From Mactromeris polynyma (lineage: Eukaryota; Mollusca; Bivalvia; Venerida; Mactridae): 64,000 nucleotides of DNA. The stretch covers positions 248,001 to 312,000 of the forward strand of contig JASFXZ010000053.1 of assembly GCA_032209605.1 (NCBI GenBank), given 5' to 3'. Positions within the stretch are counted from its first letter, which is position 1. The number at the start of each line of letters is the position of its first letter. The position numbers and the translations under genes were made by a program. Of the stretch, positions 10,725 to 21,740 are shown piece by piece. The notes under the pieces are model-generated. The model searched no databases. It worked only from the letters and a program-made list of their open reading frames with translations, and was not told the origin of the DNA.

Positions 10725-13700
10725 AATTAGTTCAACATTGAACGATCTACGTTCATCTTTTAAAATAAGTTATTCTGATATATCATTCCTTTGAAGCTAT
10801 TCAATTAAAGAATGTATTCTAAAATTACGTTTAAGTTTATGGTTGTAATTATGCTGATTTGTTGAGATACCATTTAGCCCCCAATGATTAATTGTCGTAA
10901 TTAATCGTAATTTCAGTGTTCCTAACATCGCTTACCTCCCTTGGCTTTACAATAATCACTTGCTTCACAAATGTCACGTGATGGAAATTAAATGACCATT
11001 ACACATTGAAAACATGATCTTTTGTTTGTTATGTCATTGTATTGTGTTTTCTTGTAACAACTTAAAGTAGCCTTATTTCTGTGTTATAGAACAAGCACAA
11101 TGATAAAATACAAACATAACAAAGCAATGCAAGATAACTGTTACACTATTTGTGATGGCTGTGTTTTCTGTACTATTTAAGGAGATATAATGGTGTAGGA
11201 TATTGACCAATGAATTAATTTGTGTTACTCTCTCATTCTTATCGAAGCTGGGATACGAGAAATGTGAAATGTCGTCATTATGATGGCGTGGCCACGACTT
11301 GCCGTTACTGGCAATCGAACTAGAACATTTGCGCTTCATTTCGAAACATCCTGGATAGTCAAGCCTATCAAGTTCGAAACCGCGGTTGTACAGTGCCGTG
11401 GCAAAGGAATGACATCTTTTGTGGATTTTAGAAACTTTGTATGGCAAACGTATGTCAGGAAAATATGTATTCCGTGCTGTTGATTTAAATATATTTAGAT
11501 GATGAACACTAGAAATGCAGTTATGTTTTGTAAAAGAATACAAATGAATATCATGAATGCTGAAATAACATTCCTAAATCGCGTTCTCGCGCGGACTTAT
11601 TACATAAAACAAATAACATGTATTAACACTCACAAAGCTAACCAATCTGTGTCTCACTTGTAGGGTGTGTATTTATACACGAGTACCTCCTATCTCCCGT
11701 GTTTTACATTCAAAGTTTATCACATTTGTCTGGATGTGATACTTAAAGAGCATTTTATCAGCTTCACAGATGATCACGCAAATGCTCATCTCTCCCTAAT
11801 GGTGTGTCAAGTTCTCAGCGAGCATTTAGTGTTCACAAGCAACTTTTTCAATTAAACCATCGTCTCTCAAGCCAGACAAATGAATATTAGGTAGAGTATT
11901 ATCAAGCAAGTATTAATGGACATAAAGGCGGAATATCGTATACGTATATCATGACAATAGCACGTGATAGTCAGGCCATTCTGAACTTTGAACCTACCAT
12001 TATTAACAGAACAGAACTTATTTGACTTATACATATAATTAGAATATAGCATATTCAATATTGTTTAAACATACTGGTCAATGTCCAGAATACAGATGAG
12101 AATTAAGTAAACAAAAACAAAACACATAAATATTCATCGAAACAAAATACAGCAATAAACTATAATAGATTATATTACAGAACAGTACAGAAAGAACAAC
12201 ACTAAGACATGTGACATAGCAAGATGTTCGTTATAGCCTGTTTTCCATAACTCCTGGCATAAACCTCTAATCGTACATTTTGCTATTTGGAAATTGTTAA
12301 ATCAGTCAACGCATTTGTTATGTAGCAAATTGACGTTTTACAAAGCAAATTCATAGCATCCCCTGGAACACTCATTAATGTGCATAGAATATTGAGTTCA
12401 TCATTATATTCATACAAATCCCTGGTCTCTCATTACTTGTATTCAGTCATGCAATATCATGGTCTCTCATTCATCATAAAATTATTATTTAAATACCAAA
12501 TCGCGGAAAACAACGTTATGTGCCTTATACAAAAACATTCAAGACTGAAATTTAGTCTTTGAATTTGAAAAACAAAATGTTTACCAGCCTTTCGTTTAAG
12601 TCTAATCTAAATCTGAATAATTGTTGTTACCCATTCTACACGTTTACCTTTTTATAAAAATGTATGATATATATATATGCACCAATGTAGAAGCAAAAAA
12701 TCTTAGTCTAGATTTCAGTCGTACAGTGTTTATGAATAAAGCCCCTGGAATTCAGCAGTTAACAACACAAGATATCTAAGCATAAAAATCCCTGAAAAAT
12801 TAAAAGCCGAAAAAGTTAAAGCTTTGAAGCCGGCAAAAATAACCTGTCACAAAGCAGCATGTTTTCCTCTCCATAGCGTGCAATAATTTGAACACGTGAT
12901 TTTTTAAAAACAGGTTAAAACGCAGAATGAATCTCTACAGACTATTAGCGCCATCTGTTATTTATTAACATGGTCGCTGTTTTATTATTATTCCTGTAAT
13001 TAATCATGTTTTGTCACGAAAATCATGTAATTACTTTCGACACCTAGGCGAGGAATATAATTACATTTTACAGAATGTTTTACTTGGCAAAACATATTGC
13101 CGTAATTGAATTTGCTTCAATGCTCCTTTATAAATTGTGCCGCCGGATTAATGCCAAATTTTAAATTATAACTCGCATTTCTTTGTATATATGTACATCA
13201 CGTAAGTCAACTACATATAAATATATTCCAGCTAGAATCACTTGCGCCTTTATGCTACATGATAGGTAAATGCCTTGTCACTTTATATTAATTCTCTCGA
13301 AATGTGTCGCCAATGCCTGTTACAATGCATTGGATGGTAGACACCATACACATGACACGTGTTGAATCAATTTCTCTCTCAATGCACTTTTATTGATTCA
13401 CATTTCAGACTGTGAGCACAATTTGGAGGAAACCCACAACATTAGCGGCGCGCCTGCGAAGGACGTAAAGGAACGACGTTGTTTTTTGACTGTTAACGAG
13501 AAATAATCTCTGGATGTTTAATAGTTTTGGAGACATGTTAATTTCCTCCTCATTATGATGCTTCACACAATGAACAGATCAAGGTTTAGCAATACATTGT
13601 CTTAATCAAGGAGATGCCAGAAGTAATACAGGAATTTGTTCATTTGATTAAGCGTTAATTAAAGCCGAGAAAATTTTTATCAACACCGTTTTGGTGTGAC

Positions 13701-14056
13701 AATACTTAAATACGTGCTTTTGTGTTCGGTTAACCATTCCCATCACAGTAACAAGAGAACAATTTTGGAATAACATAAAGTGAATATTGTTCGGTTAACA
13801 AAGACACAGTGTGATGCCACTTTATAATGACTTTGCCTCTTATTGCCGACAAGAACTGTTATACTATTTATAATTGTTATTCTTGAAAACGTTTTTTAGC
13901 CGAAATTTCAGCACTGAGTGAATGTTTCATTGAACTATTTTATAATTAACGATTCCATGTGAATTCATTTTCATCATTGTATATGGACAAGTAGTTTGAC
14001 GGATAAATTGACACAAATTAGCTTTGTGGAAATATAGTATTGTTCCCGACGGAATC
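10725..14056. other. 3.3 kb upstream of receptor A, no other gene seen
   Basis: Non-coding DNA collinear with 31168-34730 in unit B apart from the palindrome inserted there. It holds the MITE at 12522-12743. A small ORF at 12380-12562 keeps the same translation in unit B but overlaps that MITE and has no ATG at its start. The last 600 bp before the receptor is well conserved between copies and probably contains 5' UTR or intron sequence, but a promoter cannot be placed. Confidence 0.5.
12522..12743. mobile_element. MITE, GCCTTATTCAAAAACATT family
   Basis: The left end GCCTTATACAAAAACATTCA is inverted at the right end as GTTTATGAATAAAGCC. Just inside are AGACTGAAATTTAGTCTT and the inverse TCTAGATTTCAGTCGT. 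Non-coding, 222 bp. Unit B ortholog: 33204-33424. A relative lies at 50780-51018. Confidence 0.7.
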
Positions 14057-14069
14057 TTGCTGTTTCAGA
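14057..14069 (+). promoter_or_regulatory. Probable 3' splice site just before the receptor start codon
   Basis: A pyrimidine-rich stretch ending in GCTGTTTCAG precedes the ATG by one base. This suggests that an upstream 5' UTR exon is spliced here and that the coding sequence lies in one exon. It is identical in unit B (34731-34743). The upstream exon is not identified. Confidence 0.55.
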
Positions 14070-15206
14070 ATGGATGATCCAACGGAGATTATGAATGCTT
14101 TGGCCACTAACCTGTCATTGAATTGTTCACATGTGTGTGTTAATCTGTCAGATATCATGAACAGTGAACCAAGCACAAAGTTGCCTATTGTTAAGTTTGG
14201 ACATATGTTTTATGGATACGTAACTCCATTAATTCTATCAATTGGTTTAGTAGGGAACGGTATATCATTAAGTGTGTTTTTATCTAAGAATTTACGTTCG
14301 ATGTCCGCTAGTCGATACTTGGCTGCCTTGTCGAGCGCAGATATTTGTACTCTTATATTTTATGTGCTCATTGAGTGGTTGAGACGAGGTGTTGAACACA
14401 TTTCCGGGAAACACATCGAATTTGTTGACGTGGAAGGAATTTGTCAAATATGGCTTTATCTGAATTACTTTTCTCGCTTCATGTCGGCATGGTTAATCGT
14501 ATGTTTTACATGTGAACGATTCATCGGAGTGTGTATGCCATTACGACGCAGAAGTTTGGGTTCGTTAAAGGAAACCAACAAGATAATATCAATATTAACA
14601 GTAGTAGCCGCCATCTTGGTGACGTTTAAACCTTTTCTGAGCGAAGTCCACACCCTAAGAAATAGATCGGCGTGTACAAGCAGACAGGAATACGTGTTTG
14701 AATCATTCGTCCTAGACTGCATATATGCGCTTCTCATAACTATCGTGCCATTTCTCATCATATCTACTTTGAACTTTCTCATTATTCGAAAACTCATCTT
14801 ACGAAATCGTCGCAAGACGCATCATCTAATTACCGAAGAAAGTCACATTCGCCTTGAATTTACTCTGATTTTGTTAGCAATATCATTCTTTTTCATTGCG
14901 CTCAATTTGCCATTTTTCGCAGTGTGGTTTAGAAATTTTCTCCACTCTCATTCTATCAATACTGGTGTTTATACAGAACAACCTGGAAATTCTGTCGACC
15001 ACTGGACTGCAGTGTTGAAAATTACTAGGACAATATTTTATATGAACTATTGTATCAATTTCTTCTTATACAGCATTACTGGGACATATTTCCGGAAAGA
15101 ACTGAAAGGGCTGTTCTATAAAAGAGAACCTGAGTATAAGCAATGTAACAAATATTCGCACAACACGCATGAAACTCATATTATTAATCGAAACTCCTGG
15201 GTTTAG
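14070..15206 (+). CDS. Rhodopsin-like (class A) peptide-receptor-type GPCR, copy A
   Basis: 378 residues from the first ATG (A at -3, G at +4) to TAG. The N-terminus has three N-glycosylation sequons (N14, N18, N25). Seven hydrophobic segments lie at roughly 48-71, 82-103, 123-147, 170-190, 214-240, 263-287 and 316-337. Class A hallmarks: GN at 62-63 in TM1, D91 in TM2, C125 and C202 for the extracellular disulphide, E149-R150-F151 in place of DRY, N279-L280-P281 in TM6, and N330-F-F-L-Y334 replacing NPxxY in TM7. A basic helix 8 (FRKELKGLF) follows. The ERF and NFFLY variants occur in invertebrate FMRFamide-receptor-like and GPR139-like receptors, so a neuropeptide ligand coupled through a G protein at the plasma membrane is the best guess; the ligand cannot be named. 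The open frame extends upstream to a TTG at 14040, but the preceding splice-acceptor-like sequence favours the ATG. The protein is identical to copy B. Confidence 0.95.
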   Translation: MDDPTEIMNALATNLSLNCSHVCVNLSDIMNSEPSTKLPIVKFGHMFYGYVTPLILSIGLVGNGISLSVFLSKNLRSMSASRYLAALSSADICTLIFYVLIEWLRRGVEHISGKHIEFVDVEGICQIWLYLNYFSRFMSAWLIVCFTCERFIGVCMPLRRRSLGSLKETNKIISILTVVAAILVTFKPFLSEVHTLRNRSACTSRQEYVFESFVLDCIYALLITIVPFLIISTLNFLIIRKLILRNRRKTHHLITEESHIRLEFTLILLAISFFFIALNLPFFAVWFRNFLHSHSINTGVYTEQPGNSVDHWTAVLKITRTIFYMNYCINFFLYSITGTYFRKELKGLFYKREPEYKQCNKYSHNTHETHIINRNSWV

Positions 15207-15968
15207 TCACGGTCTGGAGATCGGCCCAGTCCGGATGTGACGAGCTTTATCCTAGCAATAAGTACAGAACGTATTTAAAGACACTATTTGATTCTTATAA
15301 CTTCCGCCGGTGCTCAATTAAGTATATTGTCGTCGATAACAGTCGAGGTATGTCGAATGAATAACTTCTGTATTCGTTTTGAAATGTGACGAAGAAGGAA
15401 AATCCACAGACTGAAAATTTCCGGTGATTTTTACAATTTGCTTAAGTACAATGAATAATGTCAAAGATAAAAACTATTTTTTATTCTCAATTTTGTAGCT
15501 TTTTTATATACATGTTATTGTTAAACTTTTGTCTGTTTTCATCGTAATGTCGTCTCAGTAAAAATATACGGATATTAAGCTGTTTTCTTTAGCAGTTTGT
15601 AGAGTAAATAGCCACGTAACAGCTAATTCCAAACCACGTGTCTTTAGACGGGTTTTCTTTTTCTCGTTTACATTTTGTAGATCCATTATTATTTGAAAAA
15701 TCATAGTAACATATGATTTGTTAGTAAAAAATCTTGTAATACGATTATCGTGTCTTATCTTTTGTCATCAATTTTGTTGATATTGCCTCATTACCTATAT
15801 TTCGTGACTAAAATTGATTTCCAAGACACATACTATAAAACTGGTATCAACCATGATCCATGTGTGAGCTGTTTCCTAACAGTTTTGAGTAAGTAGCGAC
15901 AATAACATAGGCAAACAGAATCCCGAGTCCGTGCGTCACACTTCGTATTCAAAAGGCAACGAAACACA
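15207..15968. other. 3' flank of receptor A
   Basis: Non-coding, probably including the receptor 3' UTR. No canonical AATAAA was found close to the stop codon. Sequence is collinear with 35881-36637 in unit B. Confidence 0.5.
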
Positions 15969-17787
15969 TGACGCCAATGCGATACGACATTAGAACAACG
16001 CCACGCAACATCGGACCAATGACACGACATCGGGACAAAAAGACACGACATTAGGACAATGCCACGCAACATCGGACCAATGACACGACATCGGGACAAC
16101 AAGACACGACATTAGGACAATGCCACGCAACATTGGACCAACGACACAACATCGGACCAACGACACGACATCTGACCAACGACACGACATCTGACCAACG
16201 ACACGACATCTGACCAACGACACGACATCTGACCAACGACACGACATTGGACCAACGACACAACATCTGACCAACGACACGACATCTGACCAACGACACA
16301 ACATCGGACCAACGACGCAACATTGGACCAACGACACAACATCGGACCAACGACACAACATCTGACCAACGACACAACATCTGACCAACGACACAACATC
16401 TGACCAACGACACAACATCGGACCAACGACACAACATCGGACCAACGACACAACATTGGACCAACGACACAACATCGGACCAACGACACAACATTGGACC
16501 AACGACACAACATCTGACCAACGACACAACATCTGACCAACGACACGACATCTGACCAACGACACGACATCTGACCAACGACACAACATTGGACCAACGA
16601 CACAACATCTTACCAACGACACGACATCTGACCAACGCCACAACATCGGACAAACGACACAACATCTGACCAACGACACGACATCTGACCAACGACACGA
16701 CATCTGACCAACGACACAACATTGGACCAACGACACGACATCTGACCAACGCCACAACATCTGACCAACGACACAACATCTGACCAACGACACGACATCT
16801 GACCAACGACACGACATCTGACCAACGACACAACATTGGACCAACGACACAATATCTGACCAACGACACGACATCTGACCAACGCCACAACATCGGACCA
16901 ACGACACAACATCTTACCAACGACACGACATATGACCAACGCCACAACATCGGACCAACGACACAACATCTGACCAACGACACGACATCTGACCAACGAC
17001 ACGACATCTGACCAACGACACAACATTGGACCAACGACACGACATCTGACCAACGCCACAACATCTGACCAACGACACAACATCTGACCAACGACACGAC
17101 ATCTGACCAACGACACGACATCTGACCAACGACACAACATTGGACCAACGACACAACATCTGACCAACGACACGACATCGGACCAACGACACGACATCGG
17201 ACCAACGACACGACATCGGACCAACAACACAACATCGGACCAACGACACGACATCGGACCAACGACACGACATCGGACCAACGACACAACATCGATCCAA
17301 CGACACAACATCGGACCAACGACACGACATCGGACCAACGACACGACATCGGACCAACGACACGACATCGAACCAAAGACACGACATCGGACCAACGACA
17401 CGACATCGGACCAACGACACAACATCTGACCAACGACACAACATCTGACCAACGACACAACATCTGACCAACGACACAACATCGGACCAACGACACAACA
17501 TCGGACCAACGACACAACATTGGACCAACGACACAACATCGGACCAACGACACAACATTGGACCAACGACACAACATCTGACCAACGACACGACATCTGA
17601 CCAACGACACGACATCTGACCAACGACACGACATCTGACCAACGACACAACATTGGACCAACGACACAACATCTTACCAACGACACGACATCTGACCAAC
17701 GCCACAACATCGGACAAACGACACAACATCTGACCAACGACACGACATCTGACCAACGACACGACATCTGACCAACGACACAACAGT
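15969..17787. repeat. 19 bp minisatellite, unit A
   Basis: About 1.8 kb, roughly 95 tandem units of 19 bp with consensus GACCAACGACACRACATCK (R = A/G, K = G/T), most often GACCAACGACACAACATCG or its TCT variant. Longer blocks recur, for example around 16610-16700, 16910-17000 and 17670-17790, which share CATCTTACC and GCCACAACATC variants, so there is higher-order structure. The plus strand is rich in A and C with few T. All minus-strand frames lack stops, which creates spurious ORFs over 500 codons. It sits about 760 bp after the receptor stop. Confidence 0.97.
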
Positions 17788-18106
17788 CACCTCGCGTAGT
17801 GCGGCCGACCAGATTGCCGTCCGGACATCGTACGATTCATTTAAATTTTCCGGCATCCTTGCGGCGCTCGGACGATACCCGGGCGATAGCCGGCCGATGA
17901 TCGGCCGGGCGCCGTCCGATTAATAACCCGATGCTCCACCCAAAAGTTTTCCCGAACTGTCCGATTGCCGGCCGATCATCGGCAGATGCCCGGCCGGTGC
18001 CCTTTTGTCCAAGCTTCAGTGTCACTCATCGGACAATGTGTACAGTCCGTCCGATGCCTAGAGATCGGACGCATCGGCCGGCGGCCGGGTGATTTGTGAC
18101 CGAGGC
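17788..18106. mobile_element. GC-rich foldback element remnant, unit A
   Basis: A GC-rich island between AT-rich and minisatellite DNA, packed with CGGCCGATGATCGGCCG-like words in both orientations. The right end is TTGTGACCGAGGCATAA, the inverse of the left end of the element at 60278. The left part present in unit B (38741-39370) is absent here, so the minisatellite abuts the element interior. Minisatellite-like sequence continues briefly on its right (18107-18150), suggesting insertion into the array. Confidence 0.7.
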
Positions 18107-18301
18107 ATAACATCCGGACAAAACGACACAACATTGCGACATCGCGAATTGACATAACGAAAATGGGATCCGTTAATGCGAGAAAACAACATGACAATTC
18201 AACTCGACTCGCGTCGTCAATAGATCGCAGTGATATCGCGGCAATACAACTTTATGCATGACAGTACGTTATTCGGAAATAATGGCGTCTATTGCGTCCC
18301 A

Positions 18302-18360
18302 TTGTCGTGATGTTGTGTTGCGTTGTCGACTTCCCGTGCCGTGTTGTCGCGATTTAGCGC
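18302..18360. repeat. Inverted minisatellite-like motif
   Basis: TGTCGTGATGTTGTGTTGCG and GTGTTGTCGCG are reverse-complement relatives of the CGACACAACATC words of the array to the left. The array and the GC-rich element are thus followed by a short stretch of the motif in the opposite orientation. Unit B has the same at about 39865-39925. Confidence 0.55.
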
Positions 18361-19059
18361 ACCTTACTAGGATTCCGAGAATACAACATGTATTTTCCCA
18401 TGTGCTATTGTGAATATAATTATGCTTAGTTTTTTGTCTTGATATGTGACTAGACTTGAAAAATACTTTAGTTTTTGCATTTTCAGTATACATGTTTTTT
18501 TCTTAATTTCGTATTTTTAATTTATACTAACGGAACATAAATGAAATACTGATTTATCCCGTTTCTGTTCGATTAATGTTTTAAATTATGATGCGTCGTT
18601 TTTTGAGTAGCCTCCCCTGATCTCGCTAGATGCGTTCAATACAATCCATTCAAGTAGTGTCTTCAGAATGCGATTAGGGCAAATCAATTCGCGGTGTGAG
18701 TCATAGGTTTTTTGCATTTATGTCTTTTTTTCTATCGAATATTTAATGTTATATTGTACTTTTAATATTGATCATAGTTAGAATTATTAAAAGACATTTA
18801 CATTACATATGCAAACTTGTTTTATTGTCAACATATTTGGCTTAAACAGAATGTTTTTTTAAAGCGTATAAACGTATTAACGGTAATAAACTTTCTTACA
18901 GCAGTCTTCGAAGATCGGAGACTGGCCTAGACCGAATACCGACTTTAAATATGTCACCTAAAGGTCAAAATATTCACTTGCGACGCAGTTGGTGCTTTAC
19001 ATCAATGGCTTTCTTGTTGTAAATCATTAAAGTTGTAGATTCATTGACAAAAAGAGAGA
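18361..19059. other. Intergenic, nothing recognised
   Basis: AT-rich DNA nearly identical to 39926-40627 in unit B. No ORF or repeat boundary is evident. Confidence 0.4.
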
Positions 19060-21045
19060 GAATCAGTTACTACAGGGAACGCCGCACATACGTAAGACAA
19101 TACCTCTCCACACAGACATTTGGGAAAGCAGCAAATCATAAAACATAAGGCATATGGGGAGGCTCAGGGGTACATACGTAAGGGAACAGGGGCGCAAGGA
19201 ATGGCATGGCCGACCATAAAGGATAACTAGGAATACCAAAGAGGACAAACAGGGACGAATTAATGGTCGCAAAATATCACAGGACAAGTCAAGACAATAG
19301 AAAATAACATAAACACTATATAAAGTGAACATATTGCACAGGGGAATTACAGCCTTGGAACTGTCAGTAAACTACTGGGGGTTAAAGTCGATTTAACGGC
19401 TAGCTTAACCTCACACTTAATCGCTATATGGTCATTGATTTCCAACATTTATACACGAATTGACTAAGCAGCAGTAACTTATCATTAAAAGCAATTTACC
19501 ATTGCGTCATAACAACAACATACACACTGCGTATAATCAAGCACGAAGGAACAGAGCAGCCTTATACTGACCTTGTCCCCAGTAAAATAATTAAAAGACA
19601 TTCATATGACATGTGCAAATTTGTTTCATTGTCAACATATGGGGCTTAGTATGTTTCAGTTAGCACCGTTAAGGTAAAATGATTCATTTGCAACGCCCTT
19701 TGTGCTTTGCATCGATGGCTTTCTTGTGGTTAAGTATTAAAGCTCTGGTTACATTGACTAAAGTCAAACTTCGAACCAACCACCACCATGGGCAGTAAAC
19801 ATCAAAGAAGACATAAAACCATCAAAGATTAATAGCATGGAAAATAACAGTGTATTCATTGAACTTGAAGCTGAGTGATCTAGAAATAAATATTAAGAAC
19901 ATAGACACACGTGTTACAGAGGTTGAAGGTACTAACTCATTCGTAAGTGAGAAATACGTACAACAATCACGTGAACTAAAATCGTCGGAGTTCAACTTTC
20001 CAACGAGTGGCGTGATGCACAAATTCTAAATGACATAGAAAAAGCCGAAGTAAACAAGATAAAGTACCTAGGCGAACAAATATATATCAATAGCAACGAG
20101 CGTAAATCAACACCGTCTACTGTTCTTAGAGACATTGCAAAATGCAACTAGACAGACATTTTTCCTAGAGCATTAGTTTAAACATATTTATTATAATTAT
20201 TTTTGACAATTAAATGTAAGAAAGGATAAGAATATAAGACAATGTCTTGTAGAATTATTCTCCTTCGTGGACAATAAATTACATAAGCATGTTTTGCTTT
20301 AAGCTCCTGGGATTATAAATGATATGTTTTCAGGAAAGGAACATTATGAAAAGATGAATAACGTTCCTGGAACATTAATGGATTAGTAAGGAAAATATCA
20401 GATCGAGACCTCATAAATATAGTTTAAACCATGATGTTATATAATATAAACACAAAAATCTTGGCTAATACCAGAAACAAATGGTAATTTAAATAAATTA
20501 AGAAAGAACCGATGCGCACTGTTCTCTCTATAATACTGTTTTATAACTCATCTTAATATTAATTGGTTAAAGTCGTATTTTTTATTAATTGTCTTAATAG
20601 ATATATTTCTATGTGTCTTTATCTTAAATTCCATTTCCCTATCACTAGTGTCTAATTATCAACTACATTTTCCGGTTGACTTTATTTTACATTAAGTTAT
20701 TCATTTAATATTTTATGGTTATTTCACAATCTGACCTTAATAAGTTAGTAACTGGGAGCAAGGTCTGTATCAGGCTGCTCTGTTCCTTCGTAGTGGATTA
20801 ATTACAGGGTGTCTTTTGTTATGTACGTAATGGTTAATTGTTTTTAATGATTAGTTACTGCCTACTTAGTTAATTTATATATATATGTTGGAAATCAATG
20901 ACCATGCAGCGATTAAGTGTGAGGTTAGCTAGCCGTTAAATCGATTTAAACCCCCAGTATTTTACTGACAGTTCCAAGGTTGTAATTCGCTGTATGGCTA
21001 TAATTTCTTCTTGTGTTTTGAATGTATGTTATATTTACATAATTG
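19060..21045. mobile_element. Large inverted-repeat element, unit A
   Basis: Left arm about 19360-19600 and right arm about 20745-20990 are reverse complements of about 240 bp with mismatches; both contain, in opposite orientation, the block with TTACTGACAGTTCCAAGG, CACACTTAATCGCT and GGAACAGAGCAGCC. Outside each arm is family X sequence facing outward (19060-19350 and 20990-21045). The interior of about 1.1 kb carries a decayed ORF1-like stretch. It could be a TIR transposon or two opposed copies of one repeat. Confidence 0.6.
19785..20155 (+). pseudogene. Decayed coiled-coil protein, possibly LINE ORF1-like
   Basis: Conceptual translation in broken frames gives protein-like patches: MENNSVFIELEAE, then NIDTRVTEVEGTNSFVSEKY, then LNDIEKAEVNKIKYLGEQIY, separated by stops. 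The heptad-like spacing resembles the coiled-coil part of LINE ORF1 proteins of lophotrochozoans; that assignment is from memory. The unit B copy is broken in the same way. Confidence 0.35.
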
Positions 21046-21077
21046 AGCACTGCTATGGGGTTTACAACCTGTTCTGT

Positions 21078-21247
21078 AAGTGAGGTCATTTCAAGAAAAC
21101 GCAACATGTGATGTCACTATTTGAAAGCAGGAAACAATATTTACTCCATATGGTCACTTTGTTTCATATTGCCATATGGGGTAAATATTGCTTACTGTCA
21201 GTACATAATGACGTCACATGTGACGTTTTCTGGAAATGAGGTCACTT
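21078..21247. mobile_element. Palindromic MITE, AAGTGAGGTCATTTC family
   Basis: 170 bp. The left end AAGTGAGGTCATTTCAAGAA is inverted at the right end as TGGAAATGAGGTCACTT. Inside, AACATGTGATGTCA pairs with TGACGTCACATGTG, and CATATGGTCAC pairs with TGCCATATGGGG. Orthologous copy at 44536-44705 and an inverted relative at 60067-60219. Confidence 0.75.
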
Positions 21248-21554
21248 AAAGAAAAAGTTGGTAATCGTACAGCGGCGCTCATTAAATATTTTCTGTGTGT
21301 TTTAAAAACTTCCATTTGAAAGGCTAGTAAGTAATTTGATGATTTAACAACCTGAAGTTTTACTTTTTCCTAATACATTGTATAAATAAAAAGTAAAATT
21401 AACATAATTGGATTTGCAAACCGTGGCAAAAGTACAATAATTAGGTAAATTAATTAATATTGTTTAACAATATACAAATCTGTGTTGACACAGTGTCTTA
21501 TGCATATCGCTGATAGTTAAAATCAAACATTACGTTCACTCGCTTCTTTTTCAG

Positions 21555-21740
21555 ATGCTTGATAAAATAATCACCATATTTCATCGCGAACTGCAAAATC
21601 GCATATTTTATAAGACCATGGCAAAGGTCGAAACTGTAAACAAGCAGCCTAAAGCACTTATTTCACAATTGCTAAAAAAATATAGAAGTTTAAAGCAACG
21701 ATATTATCATCCATTGTTAGTACGAGAAAACAAGACATAG
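21555..21740 (+). CDS. Exon-like ORF, unit A, unknown product
   Basis: An ATG directly follows a strong acceptor-like CGCTTCTTTTTCAG and opens 61 codons to TAG. The product is basic (about KPQKALISQLLKKYRSLKQR in character) with no recognised domain. In unit B the same stretch has several substitutions, at least three of them replacing residues, and lacks two A residues in an A-run, which shifts the frame to an early stop. It could be a terminal exon of an unidentified gene or chance. Confidence 0.3.
   Translation: MLDKIITIFHRELQNRIFYKTMAKVETVNKQPKALISQLLKKYRSLKQRYYHPLLVRENKT

Noticed and set aside
11073..11543. 156-codon minus-strand ORF
   Set aside because: Frame is broken by indels in unit B (31904-32331), and there is no domain or splice support.
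12380..12562. 60-codon ORF with identical translation in both units
   Set aside because: No ATG at its start, it overlaps a MITE, and two silent differences are too few to prove constraint.
14040..14069. Ten-residue N-terminal extension of the receptor
   Set aside because: The extended frame begins with TTG, not ATG, and a strong 3' splice site (GCTGTTTCAG) lies between it and the ATG at 14070. The same applies at 34714.
14465..14815. 116-codon ORF antisense to the receptor (also 35139-35489)
   Set aside because: Shadow of a conserved coding exon; no independent support.
15990..17783. Minus-strand ORFs of up to 538 codons with cysteine-rich periodic products
   Set aside because: They are translations of the 19 bp minisatellite, open in several overlapping frames at once, with no conserved frame between units.
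15969..17787. CRISPR-like array
   Set aside because: Units are contiguous with no unique spacers, and the context is an animal genome.
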